Shown: positions 51,426-60,299 of the stretch, in pieces
Numbering within the stretch: position 1 is the first letter of the stretch
Layout: every line of letters begins with the position of its first letter
Source: VRUE01 sp963817945
GTDB taxonomy: Bacteria; Actinomycetota; Thermoleophilia; Solirubrobacterales; 70-9
Direction of reading: 5' to 3'
Length of the DNA stretch: 64,000 nt
Assembly: GCA_963817945.1 (NCBI GenBank)
Contig: CAWFQH010000003.1
Location: 62,001-126,000, forward strand
Notes under the pieces: model-generated
The model's input: only the letters and a program-made list of their open reading frames with translations
What the model was told of the DNA's origin: nothing
The model's database searches: none
Position numbers and translations under genes: made by a program

Positions 51426-51812
51426 ATGAGCTTGAGCGACAGCAAGGTCAGCGCGACGATCGCGGTCAGCGATCTGCAGCGAGCGAAAGAGTTCTACGAG
51501 GGCAAGCTCGGCCTCACGTCATCGGGCGGTAGCGAGGAGGCGCAGGTCGCCACCTACGCTTGCGGCGACGGCTCGGAGCTGATCGTCTACGCCTCCGAGC
51601 ATGCCGGCAAGGCGACGGCGACGGTGGCAACCTGGGAAGTCTCGGACCTCGAGCAGCTCGTCGACGAGCTGAGCGCCAGGGGCATCGAGTTCGAGCAGTA
51701 CGACGAGCCGCTGAAGACCGACGAGCGGGGGATTCTGCGCTCCGAGGAGGGCCTCGTCGCCTGGTTCAAGGACCCCGACGGCAACACCATCGCCGTCGGC
51801 CAGTTCGGCTGA
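51426..51812 (+). CDS. VOC-family protein
   Basis: 128 aa. SATIAVSDLQRAKEFYEGKLGLT and AWFKDPDGNTIAVGQF are the paired beta-alpha-beta blocks of the fold, FKDPDGN being the usual end. AGGAGG 9 nt upstream favours the ATG at 51426 over ATGs at 51417 and 51363. Same orientation as the previous VOC gene (65 nt gap), probably one transcript, closed by the hairpin at 51850. Confidence 0.9.
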   Translation: MSLSDSKVSATIAVSDLQRAKEFYEGKLGLTSSGGSEEAQVATYACGDGSELIVYASEHAGKATATVATWEVSDLEQLVDELSARGIEFEQYDEPLKTDERGILRSEEGLVAWFKDPDGNTIAVGQFG

Positions 51813-51849
51813 GCCGTTTGCCGACGCCGGTGAGCCGCACGGGGGACAG

Positions 51850-51887
51850 CTCGACGACCGCGCGCTAGTGCGTGCGCGGTCGTCGAG
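51850..51887. terminator. Strong hairpin between convergent genes
   Basis: CTCGACGACCGCGC (51850-51863) and GCGCGGTCGTCGAG (51874-51887), 14-bp perfect stem with a 10-nt loop, extended outward by GGGGGA/TCCCCC across a small bulge. It ends the VOC transcript; rarA approaches from the right. No T tract, so termination efficiency is uncertain. Confidence 0.75.
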
Positions 51888-52041
51888 TCCCCCTGTCCCC
51901 CTGTTAGGTCCCGACCGGAGGCCCCCAGTCCAGGCCCCCGGCCGGTGTGTCGGCTCTCCCTGGCTCTAGCTTGGAAAGCCGCTCTCTGAAACACCCTGTT
52001 CCGGAAGAAGTTGCGGCTGCGACAAGCGACTGGAACGCCCG

Positions 52042-53370
52042 CTAATCGCCCGCAAAGCGTTTGCGCAGCGCCTCCAGTCGCCGACCCAGCTCGACCTCGA
52101 AGCCGCGGTCCGTCGGTGCGTAAAAGCGGCGGTCCCGGAGCTCGGGCGGCAGCAGCGGCTGGTCGCTGACGCCCCCGGGCTCGTCGTGCGAGTAGCGATA
52201 GCCCTCGCCGCGCCCGAGCGCCTTCGCGCCTTTGTAGTGGGCGTCGCGCAGGTAGTCGGGGGGCGTCTTGGCGCCGTTCTCCCGTACCTCGGCTCGGGCG
52301 CGCCCGAGCGCCTTGCAGGAGGCGTTCGACTTCGGCGCTAGCGACAGGTAGACGGCCGCCTGGGCGAGGTTGAGGGCGCACTCGGGCAGTCCGACACGGT
52401 CGACGGCGCGGGCGGCGGCGTCGGCCACCAGCAGCGCCTGGGGGTCGGCATTGCCGACGTCCTCGGAGGCGAGGATGACCATGCGGCGGGCGATGAAGCG
52501 GGGGTCCTCGCCGCCCTCCAGCATCACCGCGAGGTAGTAGAGCGAGGCGTCGACGTCGGAGCCGCGAGTGGCCTTGATCCAGGCCGAGACGAAGTCGTAA
52601 TGGCGGTCGCCCTCGCGGTCGTATTCGAGCGCCTTGCGCTGCAGCGCGTCCTCAGCGGCGGCGACGTCGATCGGCGCGCCGCGGGTGCGCTCGACCGCCC
52701 GCTCCAGCGCGGAGAGGGCGACGCGGGCGTCGCCGCCAGAGCGGTGCGCCAGCATCGCCAGCGCCGCATCCTCGACCGGCGGTGGTTCGGCGAGGCCGCG
52801 CTCAGGGTCGGTCAGCGCCCGCCGCAGCAGCTCCTCGACCTGCTCCGGGTCCAGCGGCCGCAGCTCGTAGATCTGGCAGCGCGAGAGCAGGGCCGAGTTG
52901 ACCTCGAAGTAGGGGTTCTCGGTGGTTGCGCCGATCAACGTCAGCAGGCCCTCCTCGACTGCCGGCAGCAGCGCGTCCTGCTGGGCCTTGTTGAAGCGGT
53001 GGATCTCGTCGAGGAAGAGGACGGTGGCGCGACCGCTCGCCCCCCGCCGCTCCCGGGCTCGCGCGATCACAGCTCGGATCTCAGCCCGGCCGGCGTTGAC
53101 CGCCGACTCCTCCTCGAAGGCGCCGTCCGCCCGCGCCGCGGCGATCCGAGCCAGCGTCGTCTTGCCCGACCCCGGCGGCCCGTAGAGGATCGCGCTGTGG
53201 GGGTGGCCGCTCTCGATCGCCACCCGCAGCGCCGACCCCGCGCCCAGCACGTGCTCCTGCCCGACGATTTCGTCGAGGTCGCGCGGCCGCATCCGCACAG
53301 CCAGCGGGGCGTCCGCTGTGGGGACGTCAGCCGGGCCCGCTTCGGGAGCATCGAAGAGCCGATCCGCCAC
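52042..53370 (-). CDS. rarA: Replication-associated recombination protein RarA (MgsA)
   Basis: 442 aa AAA+ ATPase acting at stalled forks. RMRPRDLDEIVGQEHVLG, Walker A YGPPGSGKTTLA, Walker B VLFLDEIHRFNKAQQDALL, sensor 1 IGATTENPYFEVNSALLSRC, and the C-terminal oligomerisation part with DPRFIARRMVILASEDVGNADP and YLRDAHYKGAKALGRGEGY. Complete and of normal family length. ATG/GTG start at 53370; monocistronic. Confidence 0.96.
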   Translation of the reverse strand: MADRLFDAPEAGPADVPTADAPLAVRMRPRDLDEIVGQEHVLGAGSALRVAIESGHPHSAILYGPPGSGKTTLARIAAARADGAFEEESAVNAGRAEIRAVIARARERRGASGRATVLFLDEIHRFNKAQQDALLPAVEEGLLTLIGATTENPYFEVNSALLSRCQIYELRPLDPEQVEELLRRALTDPERGLAEPPPVEDAALAMLAHRSGGDARVALSALERAVERTRGAPIDVAAAEDALQRKALEYDREGDRHYDFVSAWIKATRGSDVDASLYYLAVMLEGGEDPRFIARRMVILASEDVGNADPQALLVADAAARAVDRVGLPECALNLAQAAVYLSLAPKSNASCKALGRARAEVRENGAKTPPDYLRDAHYKGAKALGRGEGYRYSHDEPGGVSDQPLLPPELRDRRFYAPTDRGFEVELGRRLEALRKRFAGD

Positions 53371-53392
53371 AGGCCCAGTATGAGGGGCCGGG

Positions 53393-53454
53393 TAGTCGCC
53401 GCGCCGGCGTGGGAGGCCGGCTTCGATAGTCGCCGCGCCGGGGTGGGAGGTCGG
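53393..53454. repeat. 28-bp direct repeat, two copies
   Basis: Two copies of TAGTCGCCGCGCCGG-x-GTGGGAGG-x-CGG at 53393-53420 and 53427-53454 (period 34) differ at two positions. They lie between rarA and the coiled-coil gene, in the promoter region of rarA. Role unknown. Confidence 0.7.
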
Positions 53455-53455
53455 T

Positions 53456-53824
53456 CTAGAGCTGGGTGGCGATCAGGCCGGCGAAGCCGACGACGAAGGT
53501 GACGAGCGAGCCGGTGCCCAGCCGCAGGATGGTGCGGTTCATCTCGTCGATGCGAACCCCGAGGTGGGCAACCGCGCCACGCAGTTCGCGGATGTCGGCA
53601 TTAACCCCGTCCAGACGTCGATCAACTTCGTCGAAGCGGCGATAGACCTCTTCGAAGCGGCGTGACGTCTCGGCCCCCGCCTCCTCGAAGCGCCGTGCCG
53701 TCTCGGTCCTTGCCTCCTCGAAGCGCCGTGCCGTCTCGGTCCTTGCCTCCTCGAACCGCCGCGCGGTTTCCTCGCGGAAATCGTCGAGGCGCTCGTCGGT
53801 CCAGCTTTCCCTCATCGCCTCCAT
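53456..53824 (-). CDS. Coiled-coil protein with 11-residue repeats and C-terminal membrane helix
   Basis: 122 aa. Four tandem 11-residue units of the type ETARRFEEART (about residues 19-62) give a right-handed-type coiled coil, followed by YRRFDEVDRRLDGVNADIREL and a C-terminal helix SLVTFVVGFAGLIATQL. This tail-anchored layout is seen in small proteins of unknown function. Two of the repeats are identical over more than 30 nt, showing recent duplication. Start at either of two ATGs (53824 or 53815). Confidence 0.8.
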   Translation of the reverse strand: MEAMRESWTDERLDDFREETARRFEEARTETARRFEEARTETARRFEEAGAETSRRFEEVYRRFDEVDRRLDGVNADIRELRGAVAHLGVRIDEMNRTILRLGTGSLVTFVVGFAGLIATQL

Positions 53825-53929
53825 GATGGCACCGTAGCCGACAAGACGTTACGGGTCAGTACGCAAATCAAAAATGTGTGCAACGGCTTTCGCTCGTTCG
53901 ATCGACGCGGTCCACCTACAATCGAGCGC

Positions 53930-55525
53930 ATGGAGATCGCCACGCAGGCCCCCCCGTCCCAGTCCACCCTCGAGAGCTTCAGTCCGACGACCGGCGAGCT
54001 GGTCGGCTCGGTCGCGACGATCACGCCCGACCAGGTCCAGGGGGTCGTCGTCGACGTCGCCCGTATCCAGCCCGCCTGGGCGGAGCTGTCCCTGGCCGAC
54101 CGCGCGACCTACATGCGCCGCGCCGCCGACGCGCTGCTCGACGACATCGACGAGATCGCCGAATTGCTCGTCAACGAGCAGGGCAAGCCGCGCGCCGAGG
54201 CCTACACGATGGAGCTGCTGCCGACCGTCGACGCGCTGCACTGGTGCGCAAAGGCTGGGCCAAAGATCCTCGCCGACGAGAAGGTCCGCATGTCGCAGGC
54301 TTTCCTGATGAGCAAGAAAGGCCGCTTCTCCTACGAGCCGATCGGCGTCGTCGGCGTGATCGCGCCCTGGAACTACCCATGGTCGATCCCCTTCGGCGAG
54401 GTGGCGATCGCGCTAATGGCGGGCAACGGCGTCGTGCTGAAGCCGGCCAGCCTGACGCCGCTGCTGGGTGAGGCGATCCGCCGCGTCTTCGAGAAGGGCG
54501 GCCTGCCCGAGGGCCTGGTTCGGGTCGTGCACGGCGGCGGCGCCGTCGGCGACGCGCTGGCGAAATCCAGCGCCGGCAAGATCTTCTTCACCGGCTCGGT
54601 TGAGGTCGGCCGCAAGGTCGGCGAGGCCTGCGCGCAGCAGCTGAAGGGCTCGGTCCTGGAGCTAGGCGGCAAGGACCCGATGATCGTCTGCGCCGACGCC
54701 GACCTCGACAACGCGATCTCCGGCGCCGTCTGGGGCGGCTTCGCCAACGCCGGCCAGACCTGCTCCGGGATCGAGCGCGTCTACGTCGTCCGCGAGGTCG
54801 CCGACCGCTTCGTCGAGGGCGTCGCCCGCGAGGCGCAGAAGCTGCGGCTGGGCGACCCACTCGAGTGGGAGACCGAGATCGGCCCGATGACCTCAGAGGG
54901 CCAGTACGAGATCGTCTGCGAGCTGATCGAGGACGCGGTCGCGTCCGGCGCGACCAAGCTCTGCGGCGGTCCAGCCGACGTCGCCGGCCTACCGGGCAAG
55001 TTCGTCGCCCCGACCGTGCTGACCGGGGTCACGCACGAGATGCGGATCATGAAGGAGGAGATCTTTGGTCCTGTGCTGCCGATCGTCGTCGTCGACTCCG
55101 AGCAGGAGGCGATCGATCTCGCCAACGACTCCGAGTTCGGCCTCGGCGCCTCGGTCTGGACCAAGGACCGCCAGAAGGGGGCGCGGATCGCACGCCGGGT
55201 CGAGTCGGGGATGGTCTGGGTCAATGACCACTCCTTCAGCCACGGCGCATGCCAGTGCGCCTGGGGCGGGGTGAAGGACTCCGGCGTCGGCCGTTCGCAC
55301 TCCAAATTCGGCTTCTACGAGTGCGTCAACATCAAGATGAACGCCTGGGAGCCGGGGCTGACCCGCGACTTCTGGTGGCACCCCTACGACCAGACGCTCG
55401 GCGAAGCGGTCCGCGCCTCGGCCAAGATCCTCTACGGCAAAGGCGCGACCCGCACCAAGGCGCTGCGCGAGGGCGCCGGCCCGCTGCTCGAGGTCGGCCG
55501 CCGCACGCTGCGCAAGAAGCGCTAG
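53930..55525 (+). CDS. NAD(P)-dependent aldehyde dehydrogenase
   Basis: 531 aa ALDH. Cofactor region VIAPWNYPWSIPFGEVAIALMAGN and FTGSVEVGRKV; catalytic Glu in LELGGKDPMIV and Cys in GGFANAGQTCSGIERVYV; EEIFGPVLPIV near the end. About 50 extra C-terminal residues after the catalytic domain (WWHPYDQTLGEAVRASAKILYGKG) mark a subgroup acting on medium or long-chain aldehydes. ATG 53930. It is followed by the nested inverted repeat. Confidence 0.95.
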   Translation: MEIATQAPPSQSTLESFSPTTGELVGSVATITPDQVQGVVVDVARIQPAWAELSLADRATYMRRAADALLDDIDEIAELLVNEQGKPRAEAYTMELLPTVDALHWCAKAGPKILADEKVRMSQAFLMSKKGRFSYEPIGVVGVIAPWNYPWSIPFGEVAIALMAGNGVVLKPASLTPLLGEAIRRVFEKGGLPEGLVRVVHGGGAVGDALAKSSAGKIFFTGSVEVGRKVGEACAQQLKGSVLELGGKDPMIVCADADLDNAISGAVWGGFANAGQTCSGIERVYVVREVADRFVEGVAREAQKLRLGDPLEWETEIGPMTSEGQYEIVCELIEDAVASGATKLCGGPADVAGLPGKFVAPTVLTGVTHEMRIMKEEIFGPVLPIVVVDSEQEAIDLANDSEFGLGASVWTKDRQKGARIARRVESGMVWVNDHSFSHGACQCAWGGVKDSGVGRSHSKFGFYECVNIKMNAWEPGLTRDFWWHPYDQTLGEAVRASAKILYGKGATRTKALREGAGPLLEVGRRTLRKKR

Positions 55526-55527
55526 CG

Positions 55528-55644
55528 CTCAAGCCATCCCGGTAGGGGTTCCACTTAACTTTTTTTGAAAACAGGATTCGGCTGTCCGCCAACGGAGCCG
55601 CAAAAAAAGTACAAGACGTTCCACCCCTACCGGGATGGCTTGAG
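55528..55644. repeat. Nested inverted repeat, 117 bp
   Basis: Outer arms 55528-55549 and 55623-55644 are perfect 22-bp inverted copies (beginning CTCAAGCCATCC). Inside, ACTTTTTTT (55558-55566) pairs with AAAAAAAGT (55602-55610), and CGGC-TG-TCCG (55579-55588) with CGGA-GCCG (55593-55600) round a CCAA loop. It lies between the aldehyde dehydrogenase stop and ccmA start. It could be a MITE-like element, a bidirectional terminator, or encode a long hairpin RNA. No target-site duplication is evident. Confidence 0.85.
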
Positions 55645-55657
55645 TGAGAATCGCAGC

Positions 55658-56320
55658 GTGAGTACGGCTATTGAGCTAAACGGCCTCCGGCGGGAGTTCG
55701 GCGAACGGGCGGCCCTGGACGGGGTCGACCTTTCGCTCGCCGCAGGTGAGACGCTGGTCGTGCTCGGACCCAACGGGGCGGGCAAGACGACGCTGCTGCG
55801 GATCCTGGCGACGCTGCTGCGCCCGAGCGGCGGCGAGGCTCGAGTCCTGGGCGCCAGCCTGCCCGGTGAGGCGTGGAAGGTGCGGGGGCGGATCGGCCTG
55901 CTCGGCCACGAGCCGCTCCTCTACCGCGACCTCAGCGGCCGCGAGAACCTGCGCTTCCACGCCCGCCTCCACGGTCTGCGCAGCGAGGCTGCCGAGCGCC
56001 GAATCGAGGCGCTGCTGACGGCGGTGGGGATGGAGCGCCGCGCCGACGAGCGCGTGGCCGAGCTCTCGGCCGGGATGCGCCAGCGGCTGGCGATCTGCCG
56101 CTGCGTCCTGCACGAGCCCGAGCTGCTGCTGCTCGACGAGCCCGACTCCAACCTCGACACCGCCGGCCGGGAGCTGGCGCGCGGGCTGATTGGGCCGGGG
56201 GAGGGCCGCACCCGCGTCGTCGTCACCCACGACCCCGAGCGCTCCCTGCCCGACGCCGACCGGGTGCTGCGGCTGGCGGTCGACGGCAGCGCCGAGCTGA
56301 CCGAGGCGGCGTTGCGATGA
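55658..56320 (+). CDS. ccmA: Heme exporter ATPase CcmA
   Basis: 220 aa ABC ATPase of cytochrome c maturation system I. Walker A GPNGAGKTTLLRIL (about 38-51), Q-loop region IGLLGHEPLLYRDLSGRENL, signature LSAGMRQRLAICRCVL, Walker B LLLLDEPDSNLD. With CcmBCD it releases holo-CcmE. GTG start at 55658. The stop overlaps ccmB by 4 nt. First gene of the ccm-hem operon. Confidence 0.9.
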   Translation: MSTAIELNGLRREFGERAALDGVDLSLAAGETLVVLGPNGAGKTTLLRILATLLRPSGGEARVLGASLPGEAWKVRGRIGLLGHEPLLYRDLSGRENLRFHARLHGLRSEAAERRIEALLTAVGMERRADERVAELSAGMRQRLAICRCVLHEPELLLLDEPDSNLDTAGRELARGLIGPGEGRTRVVVTHDPERSLPDADRVLRLAVDGSAELTEAALR

Positions 56321-57030
56321 GTGCCGAGGCGAGATCCCCGGCAGCCCTCCTCACGCCCTCCGCGGTCGCCTTCCGCGCCCTCCTCGGCAAGGACCTGCGC
56401 ACCGAGCTGCGCACCCTGCAGTCGCTGCCCGCGATGGCGCTCTTCGCCGTCACCACCTTCGTCATCTTCCGCTTCGGCCTCGACCGCACGACGCTCTCCG
56501 GCAGCCTCGCCGCCGGCGTTCTCTGGGCGACGCTGCTGTTCGCCGCGATCCTCGGCATCAACCGGCTCTTCGTCGCCGAGCGCGAGGAGGGCGGCTTCGA
56601 CGCGATCCGCCTGGCGCCGATCGACCGCACCGCCCTCTTCGCCGCCAAGGCGACGGCGCTGCTCGTCTACCTGCTCGTCCTTGAGCTGATCGTGGTGCCG
56701 GTCTTCGCCGTCTTCTTCCTCGACTCGGCGGCGGCGCTGGCACCTCTCGCAGTCGTGCTCCTCCTGGCCGACCTCGGCCTCGCCGCGACCGGCACGCTGA
56801 TCTCCTCGATGGCGGTCAACTCGCGTGCCCGCGACCTATTGGTGCCGCTGGTCCTGCTGCCGCTGGTCGTGCCGCTGATGATCGCCGCCACCGGCGCCAG
56901 CGAGCCGCTGCTGGAGGTGGGCGGTCCCGCCTACGACCGCTTCGGCACCTGGCTGGCGGTGCTCGGTCTATACGATCTGGTCTTCCTCCTCGTCGGATAC
57001 GCGGTGTTCGACTTCCTGCTGGAGGACTGA
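56317..57030 (+). CDS. ccmB: Heme exporter membrane protein CcmB
   Basis: 237 aa, six helices. LLGKDLRTELRTLQSLPAMALFAVTTFVIF at the N-terminus, NRLFVAEREEGGFDAIRLAPIDRTALFAAK (the family E-R-E-x2-G block) and LVPLVLLPLVVPLMIAATGA are CcmB features. Membrane partner of CcmA. Coupled start (ATGA). Confidence 0.92.
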   Translation: MSAEARSPAALLTPSAVAFRALLGKDLRTELRTLQSLPAMALFAVTTFVIFRFGLDRTTLSGSLAAGVLWATLLFAAILGINRLFVAEREEGGFDAIRLAPIDRTALFAAKATALLVYLLVLELIVVPVFAVFFLDSAAALAPLAVVLLLADLGLAATGTLISSMAVNSRARDLLVPLVLLPLVVPLMIAATGASEPLLEVGGPAYDRFGTWLAVLGLYDLVFLLVGYAVFDFLLED

Positions 57031-57061
57031 GGCGCCCCTTCCCTCAGACCGAGCAGAACGC

Positions 57062-57784
57062 ATGTACGGCAAAGGTCTCAGAGCCCTCTCGATCGCCACC
57101 GTGGCGACGCTCGCCCTCGCCCTCTCGCTGGTCTTCTTCTACGCGCCGCTCGATGCCGACCAGGGCTTCATCCAGAAGATCTTCTACCTGCACGTGCCGC
57201 TGGCGATCGTGGCGCTGCTCGGCTTCGTCGCCGGTGGCGTCTTCGCGATCCTGCACCTGCGCAGCGGCGACTCGCGCTGGGACGCCTACTCCTACGTCTC
57301 GATCCACATGTCGGTGATCTTCGGCGTCGCCGTCCTGATCACCGGCGCGATCTGGGCCAAGGCCTCGTGGGGGCACTGGTGGGTCTGGGACGAGCCGACC
57401 CTGGTCAGCTTCCTGATCGTCTTCCTCCTCTACGCGACCTACTACCCCTTCCGCTACGCGATCGAGGACCGCGAGCGCCAGGCCCGCTACGCGTCGGTGT
57501 TCGCGATCACGGCCGGGGCCTTCGTGCCGCTCAACTTCATGGCGGTGCGGCTGGCCGAGAGCCTCGTCCACCCGCGCACCTTCGCCACCGCCGAAGGCGG
57601 CCTGCCGGGATCGATGATGCTGACCTTCCTCGTCTGCCTGGCGGCGATGGCGCTGCTCTGGGTGACCCTGGTCAAGTTCGAGCTGACCGCGAAGAGCGCC
57701 TCGGGGCAGCTCAAGCGGCTGCGCCGCGCCCTCGACGCGCCGGCGCCCGGCGGCGGCTCCCGCGTCGCGCCGGAGGTGAGCTGA
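57062..57784 (+). CDS. ccmC: Heme-handling protein CcmC
   Basis: 240 aa, six helices. The tryptophan-rich heme loop is WGHWWVWDEP, with flanking His in FYLHVPLA and VHPRTFAT that serve as axial ligands. Attaches heme to CcmE for delivery to cytochrome c. It ends with a short cytosolic tail. Its stop shares one base with the ATG of ccmD. Confidence 0.94.
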   Translation: MYGKGLRALSIATVATLALALSLVFFYAPLDADQGFIQKIFYLHVPLAIVALLGFVAGGVFAILHLRSGDSRWDAYSYVSIHMSVIFGVAVLITGAIWAKASWGHWWVWDEPTLVSFLIVFLLYATYYPFRYAIEDRERQARYASVFAITAGAFVPLNFMAVRLAESLVHPRTFATAEGGLPGSMMLTFLVCLAAMALLWVTLVKFELTAKSASGQLKRLRRALDAPAPGGGSRVAPEVS

Positions 57785-58023
57785 TGGCCCTGGCCGAGCT
57801 CCTTCCCCTCGCCGCCCCGGCGCTGCCGCTCGACGAGGCCGGCAAGTACGTCGCCGGCGCCTACATCGTCTTCCTGGTCCTGATCGTCGTCTACGTGGCG
57901 ATCATGGCGGCGAAACTGCAGCGGATCGAGCGCGAGCTGCGCGAGCTGGCCGGCTTCGCCGAGCAGCGGACCAATGGCGAGGCCCCCGCGGCAGACTCCG
58001 AAAGGGTGAGCGCCGATGTCTGA
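57784..58023 (+). CDS. ccmD: CcmD-like small heme-export protein
   Basis: 79 aa. One membrane helix (GAYIVFLVLIVVYVAIMAAKLQRI) and a charged cytosolic tail (ERELRELAGF), the CcmD pattern. Position between ccmC and hemA supports the call. Overlaps hemA by 8 nt. ccmE, ccmF and ccmH are not in the window. Confidence 0.85.
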   Translation: MALAELLPLAAPALPLDEAGKYVAGAYIVFLVLIVVYVAIMAAKLQRIERELRELAGFAEQRTNGEAPAADSERVSADV

Positions 58024-59349
58024 GCTTCTCGCCCTCGGCGTCTCCCACAAGACCGCTCCGCTCGACCTGCGCGAGCGCCTCTCGCTGACTGAGGGCCGCG
58101 CGGTCGGCGCCCTGCACGAGCTGACCGCGGCCGAGGGCATCCACGAGGCGGCAGCGATCTCGACCTGCAACCGCACCGAGCTCTACCTGGTCGTCTCCGA
58201 CCCGGTCGAGGCCGAGTCGACAGCGCTCGGCGTGCTGACCCGCCAGGCGGAGATCCGCCCCACCGAGCTGCTCGGCCACCTCTACTCGCTGCGCTCCGGC
58301 GAGGCCGCCCATCACCTCTTCCGGGTCACCGCCGGGCTCGACTCGATGATCGTCGGCGAGGCCGAGATCCAGGGCCAGGTCAAACGCGCTTACGAGCTTG
58401 CGCTGGTCGAGGGCGCGACCGGCCCGATCCTCAACCGCCTCTTCCGCGGTGCCCTCGCCGCCGGCGGGCGGGCCCGCGAGGAGACGGCGATCGGCGAGCA
58501 GGGGGTATCGATCTCCTCGGTCGCGGTCGAGCTGGCGCAGCGCACCCTCGGCGACCTCAGCGAGAAGCCGGGTGCTGGTGATCGGCGCCGGCGAGACCGC
58601 CGAGCTGGTCGCCCAGGCGCTGGTCGCTCGCGGCGTCGCCACCGTCTTCGTCGCCAACCGCCACTACGACCGCGCGATCGGGCTCGCCCAGCGCTTCGGC
58701 GGCGACGCCGTCCGCTTCGAGGAGCTGCCCGAGCAGCTCGCCGCCGCCGACATCGTCGTCTCGGCGACCAACTCGCCACACCACATCGTCGAGCGCGACG
58801 AGCTCGAGCAGGTGATGGAGAGCCGCGACGGGCGGCCGCTGCTGCTGGTCGACATCGCCGTGCCGCGCGACATCGAGCCGGACTGCCGCGAGATCGCCGG
58901 CGTCAGCCTGCACGACATCGACGACGTGCAGCAGATCGTCGAGCGCAACACGAGCGGCCGCGAGGCCGAGGCGCGGCGGGCCGAGCCGATCCTCGCCGCC
59001 GAGCTGGATCGCTTCGAGCGCTGGCTCGGTTCGCTGGAGGTAGTGCCGACGATCGCCTCGCTGCGCGAGCGCGCCGACGAGATCGTGCGGCGGGTGCTGG
59101 CCGAGAACGAGGCCCGCTGGGAGGAGCTCAGCGACAGACGATCGCGAGCGGTTGGGCACGATGACGAGGGCGATCGTCTCCCGCCTCCTGCACGAGCCGA
59201 CCGTGCGGATGAAGCGCTCGGCCGGCAGCGACAGCGCCTACCTCTACGTCAGCGCCCTGCGCGAGCTGTTCGGCCTCGACGCCGACACCGAGCCGGAGGG
59301 CGAGGCGGAGTCGAACGTAACCGAGCTGCGCCGTCGCAAGAGCAGTTGA
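58016..59349 (+). pseudogene. hemA: Glutamyl-tRNA reductase HemA, two frameshifts
   Basis: Reads ALGVSHKTAPLDLRERL and the catalytic STCNRTELY, then EAEIQGQVKRAYELA in frame 1. Near 58568 (AAGCCGGGTG) the frame moves and continues VLVIGAGETAELVAQAL (NADPH domain); near 59136 it moves back to TMTRAIVSRLLHEPTVRMK and the stop at 59347. Each break is one extra base. All domains are otherwise complete (about 440 aa). Because this is the first committed step of heme synthesis and hemC, cobA/hemD follow directly, sequencing error is more likely than real loss; a second hemA elsewhere cannot be excluded. Confidence 0.88.
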
Positions 59350-60242
59350 CGATCCGCATCGCCACTCGCAACAGCGCTCTCGCCTTGGCCCAGGCACATC
59401 TCGTCGCCGACATGCTTGGGGGCGCGGAGCTGGTTGAGGTCTCCTCGGATGGCGAGCCGGGCGACAAGGAGCGCTTCGTGCGCGGCGTCGAGCGGGCGCT
59501 GCTGGACGGCGAGGCCGACGTCGGCGTCCACTCGGCTAAGGACCTGCCGGCGCGGATGCCCGAGGCGCTGGCGATCGCCGCCGTGCCGGCCCGCGAGGAC
59601 CCGGCCGACGTCTGGATCGGCGTGGGGGCGGCTCTCGACGACGTGCCGGAGGGCGCCAGCGTCGGCACCGCCAGCCTGCGCCGGCGCGCGCAGCTTCTGG
59701 CCGCACGTCCGGACCTGCGGGTCGAGGAGCTGCACGGCAACGTGGACACTCGCCTGCGCAAGCTCGCCGAGGGAGAGCGCGACGCGATCGTCCTCGCCGC
59801 GGCCGGCCTGCGCCGTCTCGGCCGCGAGGCCGAGGCGAGCTTCGCCATTCCCGGCGAAACGATGACGCCGGCGGCCGGACAGGGGGCGCTGGTCGTGCAG
59901 ACCCGGGCCCGAGATGAGGAAGCGACGAGCACCGCTGCCGCGATCGGCGACGAGACGGCGCTGCGCGAGCTGACCGCCGAGCGCGCCGTCGTCGCGCTGC
60001 TCGATGCGACCTGCGCCTCGCCGATCGGTGTGCATGCGCGGCTCACTACCGATGGGGAGGGCGGCACCGAGAAATTTCTCTCGATCGAGGCTTTCGTCGG
60101 TCTGCCGGACGGCAGCGAGTGGATCCGCGACCGCGTCGAGGCGGACCCCGCAGCCGCCGGAGCCCAGCTCGCCGAGCGACTGATCGCCGTCGGCGCCCGC
60201 GACATCCTCGACCGCGCCGAGGAGTGGAACAGCAGTGACTGA
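59346..60242 (+). CDS. hemC: Hydroxymethylbilane synthase HemC
   Basis: 298 aa porphobilinogen deaminase. IRIATRNSALALAQAHLV, GVHSAKDLPARMPEAL, GTASLRRRAQLLAARPDLRVEELHGNVDTRL (substrate-binding Arg residues) and the dipyrromethane cofactor Cys in LLDATCASPIGVHA. TTG start at 59346 overlaps the hemA stop (TTGA). A hairpin spans its stop (60233-60279). Confidence 0.95.
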   Translation: MTIRIATRNSALALAQAHLVADMLGGAELVEVSSDGEPGDKERFVRGVERALLDGEADVGVHSAKDLPARMPEALAIAAVPAREDPADVWIGVGAALDDVPEGASVGTASLRRRAQLLAARPDLRVEELHGNVDTRLRKLAEGERDAIVLAAAGLRRLGREAEASFAIPGETMTPAAGQGALVVQTRARDEEATSTAAAIGDETALRELTAERAVVALLDATCASPIGVHARLTTDGEGGTEKFLSIEAFVGLPDGSEWIRDRVEADPAAAGAQLAERLIAVGARDILDRAEEWNSSD

Positions 60243-60279
60243 GGTTATGCACGCCATGCATGCAAAAACTCAGGCACTG
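60233..60279 (+). promoter_or_regulatory. Hairpin at hemC-cobA/hemD junction
   Basis: CAGTGACTGAGGTT (60233-60246) pairs with AAACTCAGGCACTG (60266-60279) with two mismatches; the loop includes TGCATGCA. It overlaps the hemC stop and ends 20 nt before the next ATG. It may slow or tune read-through, or protect mRNA ends. Confidence 0.5.
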
Positions 60280-60299
60280 TGGGGGACGGGGGCGTTGGT

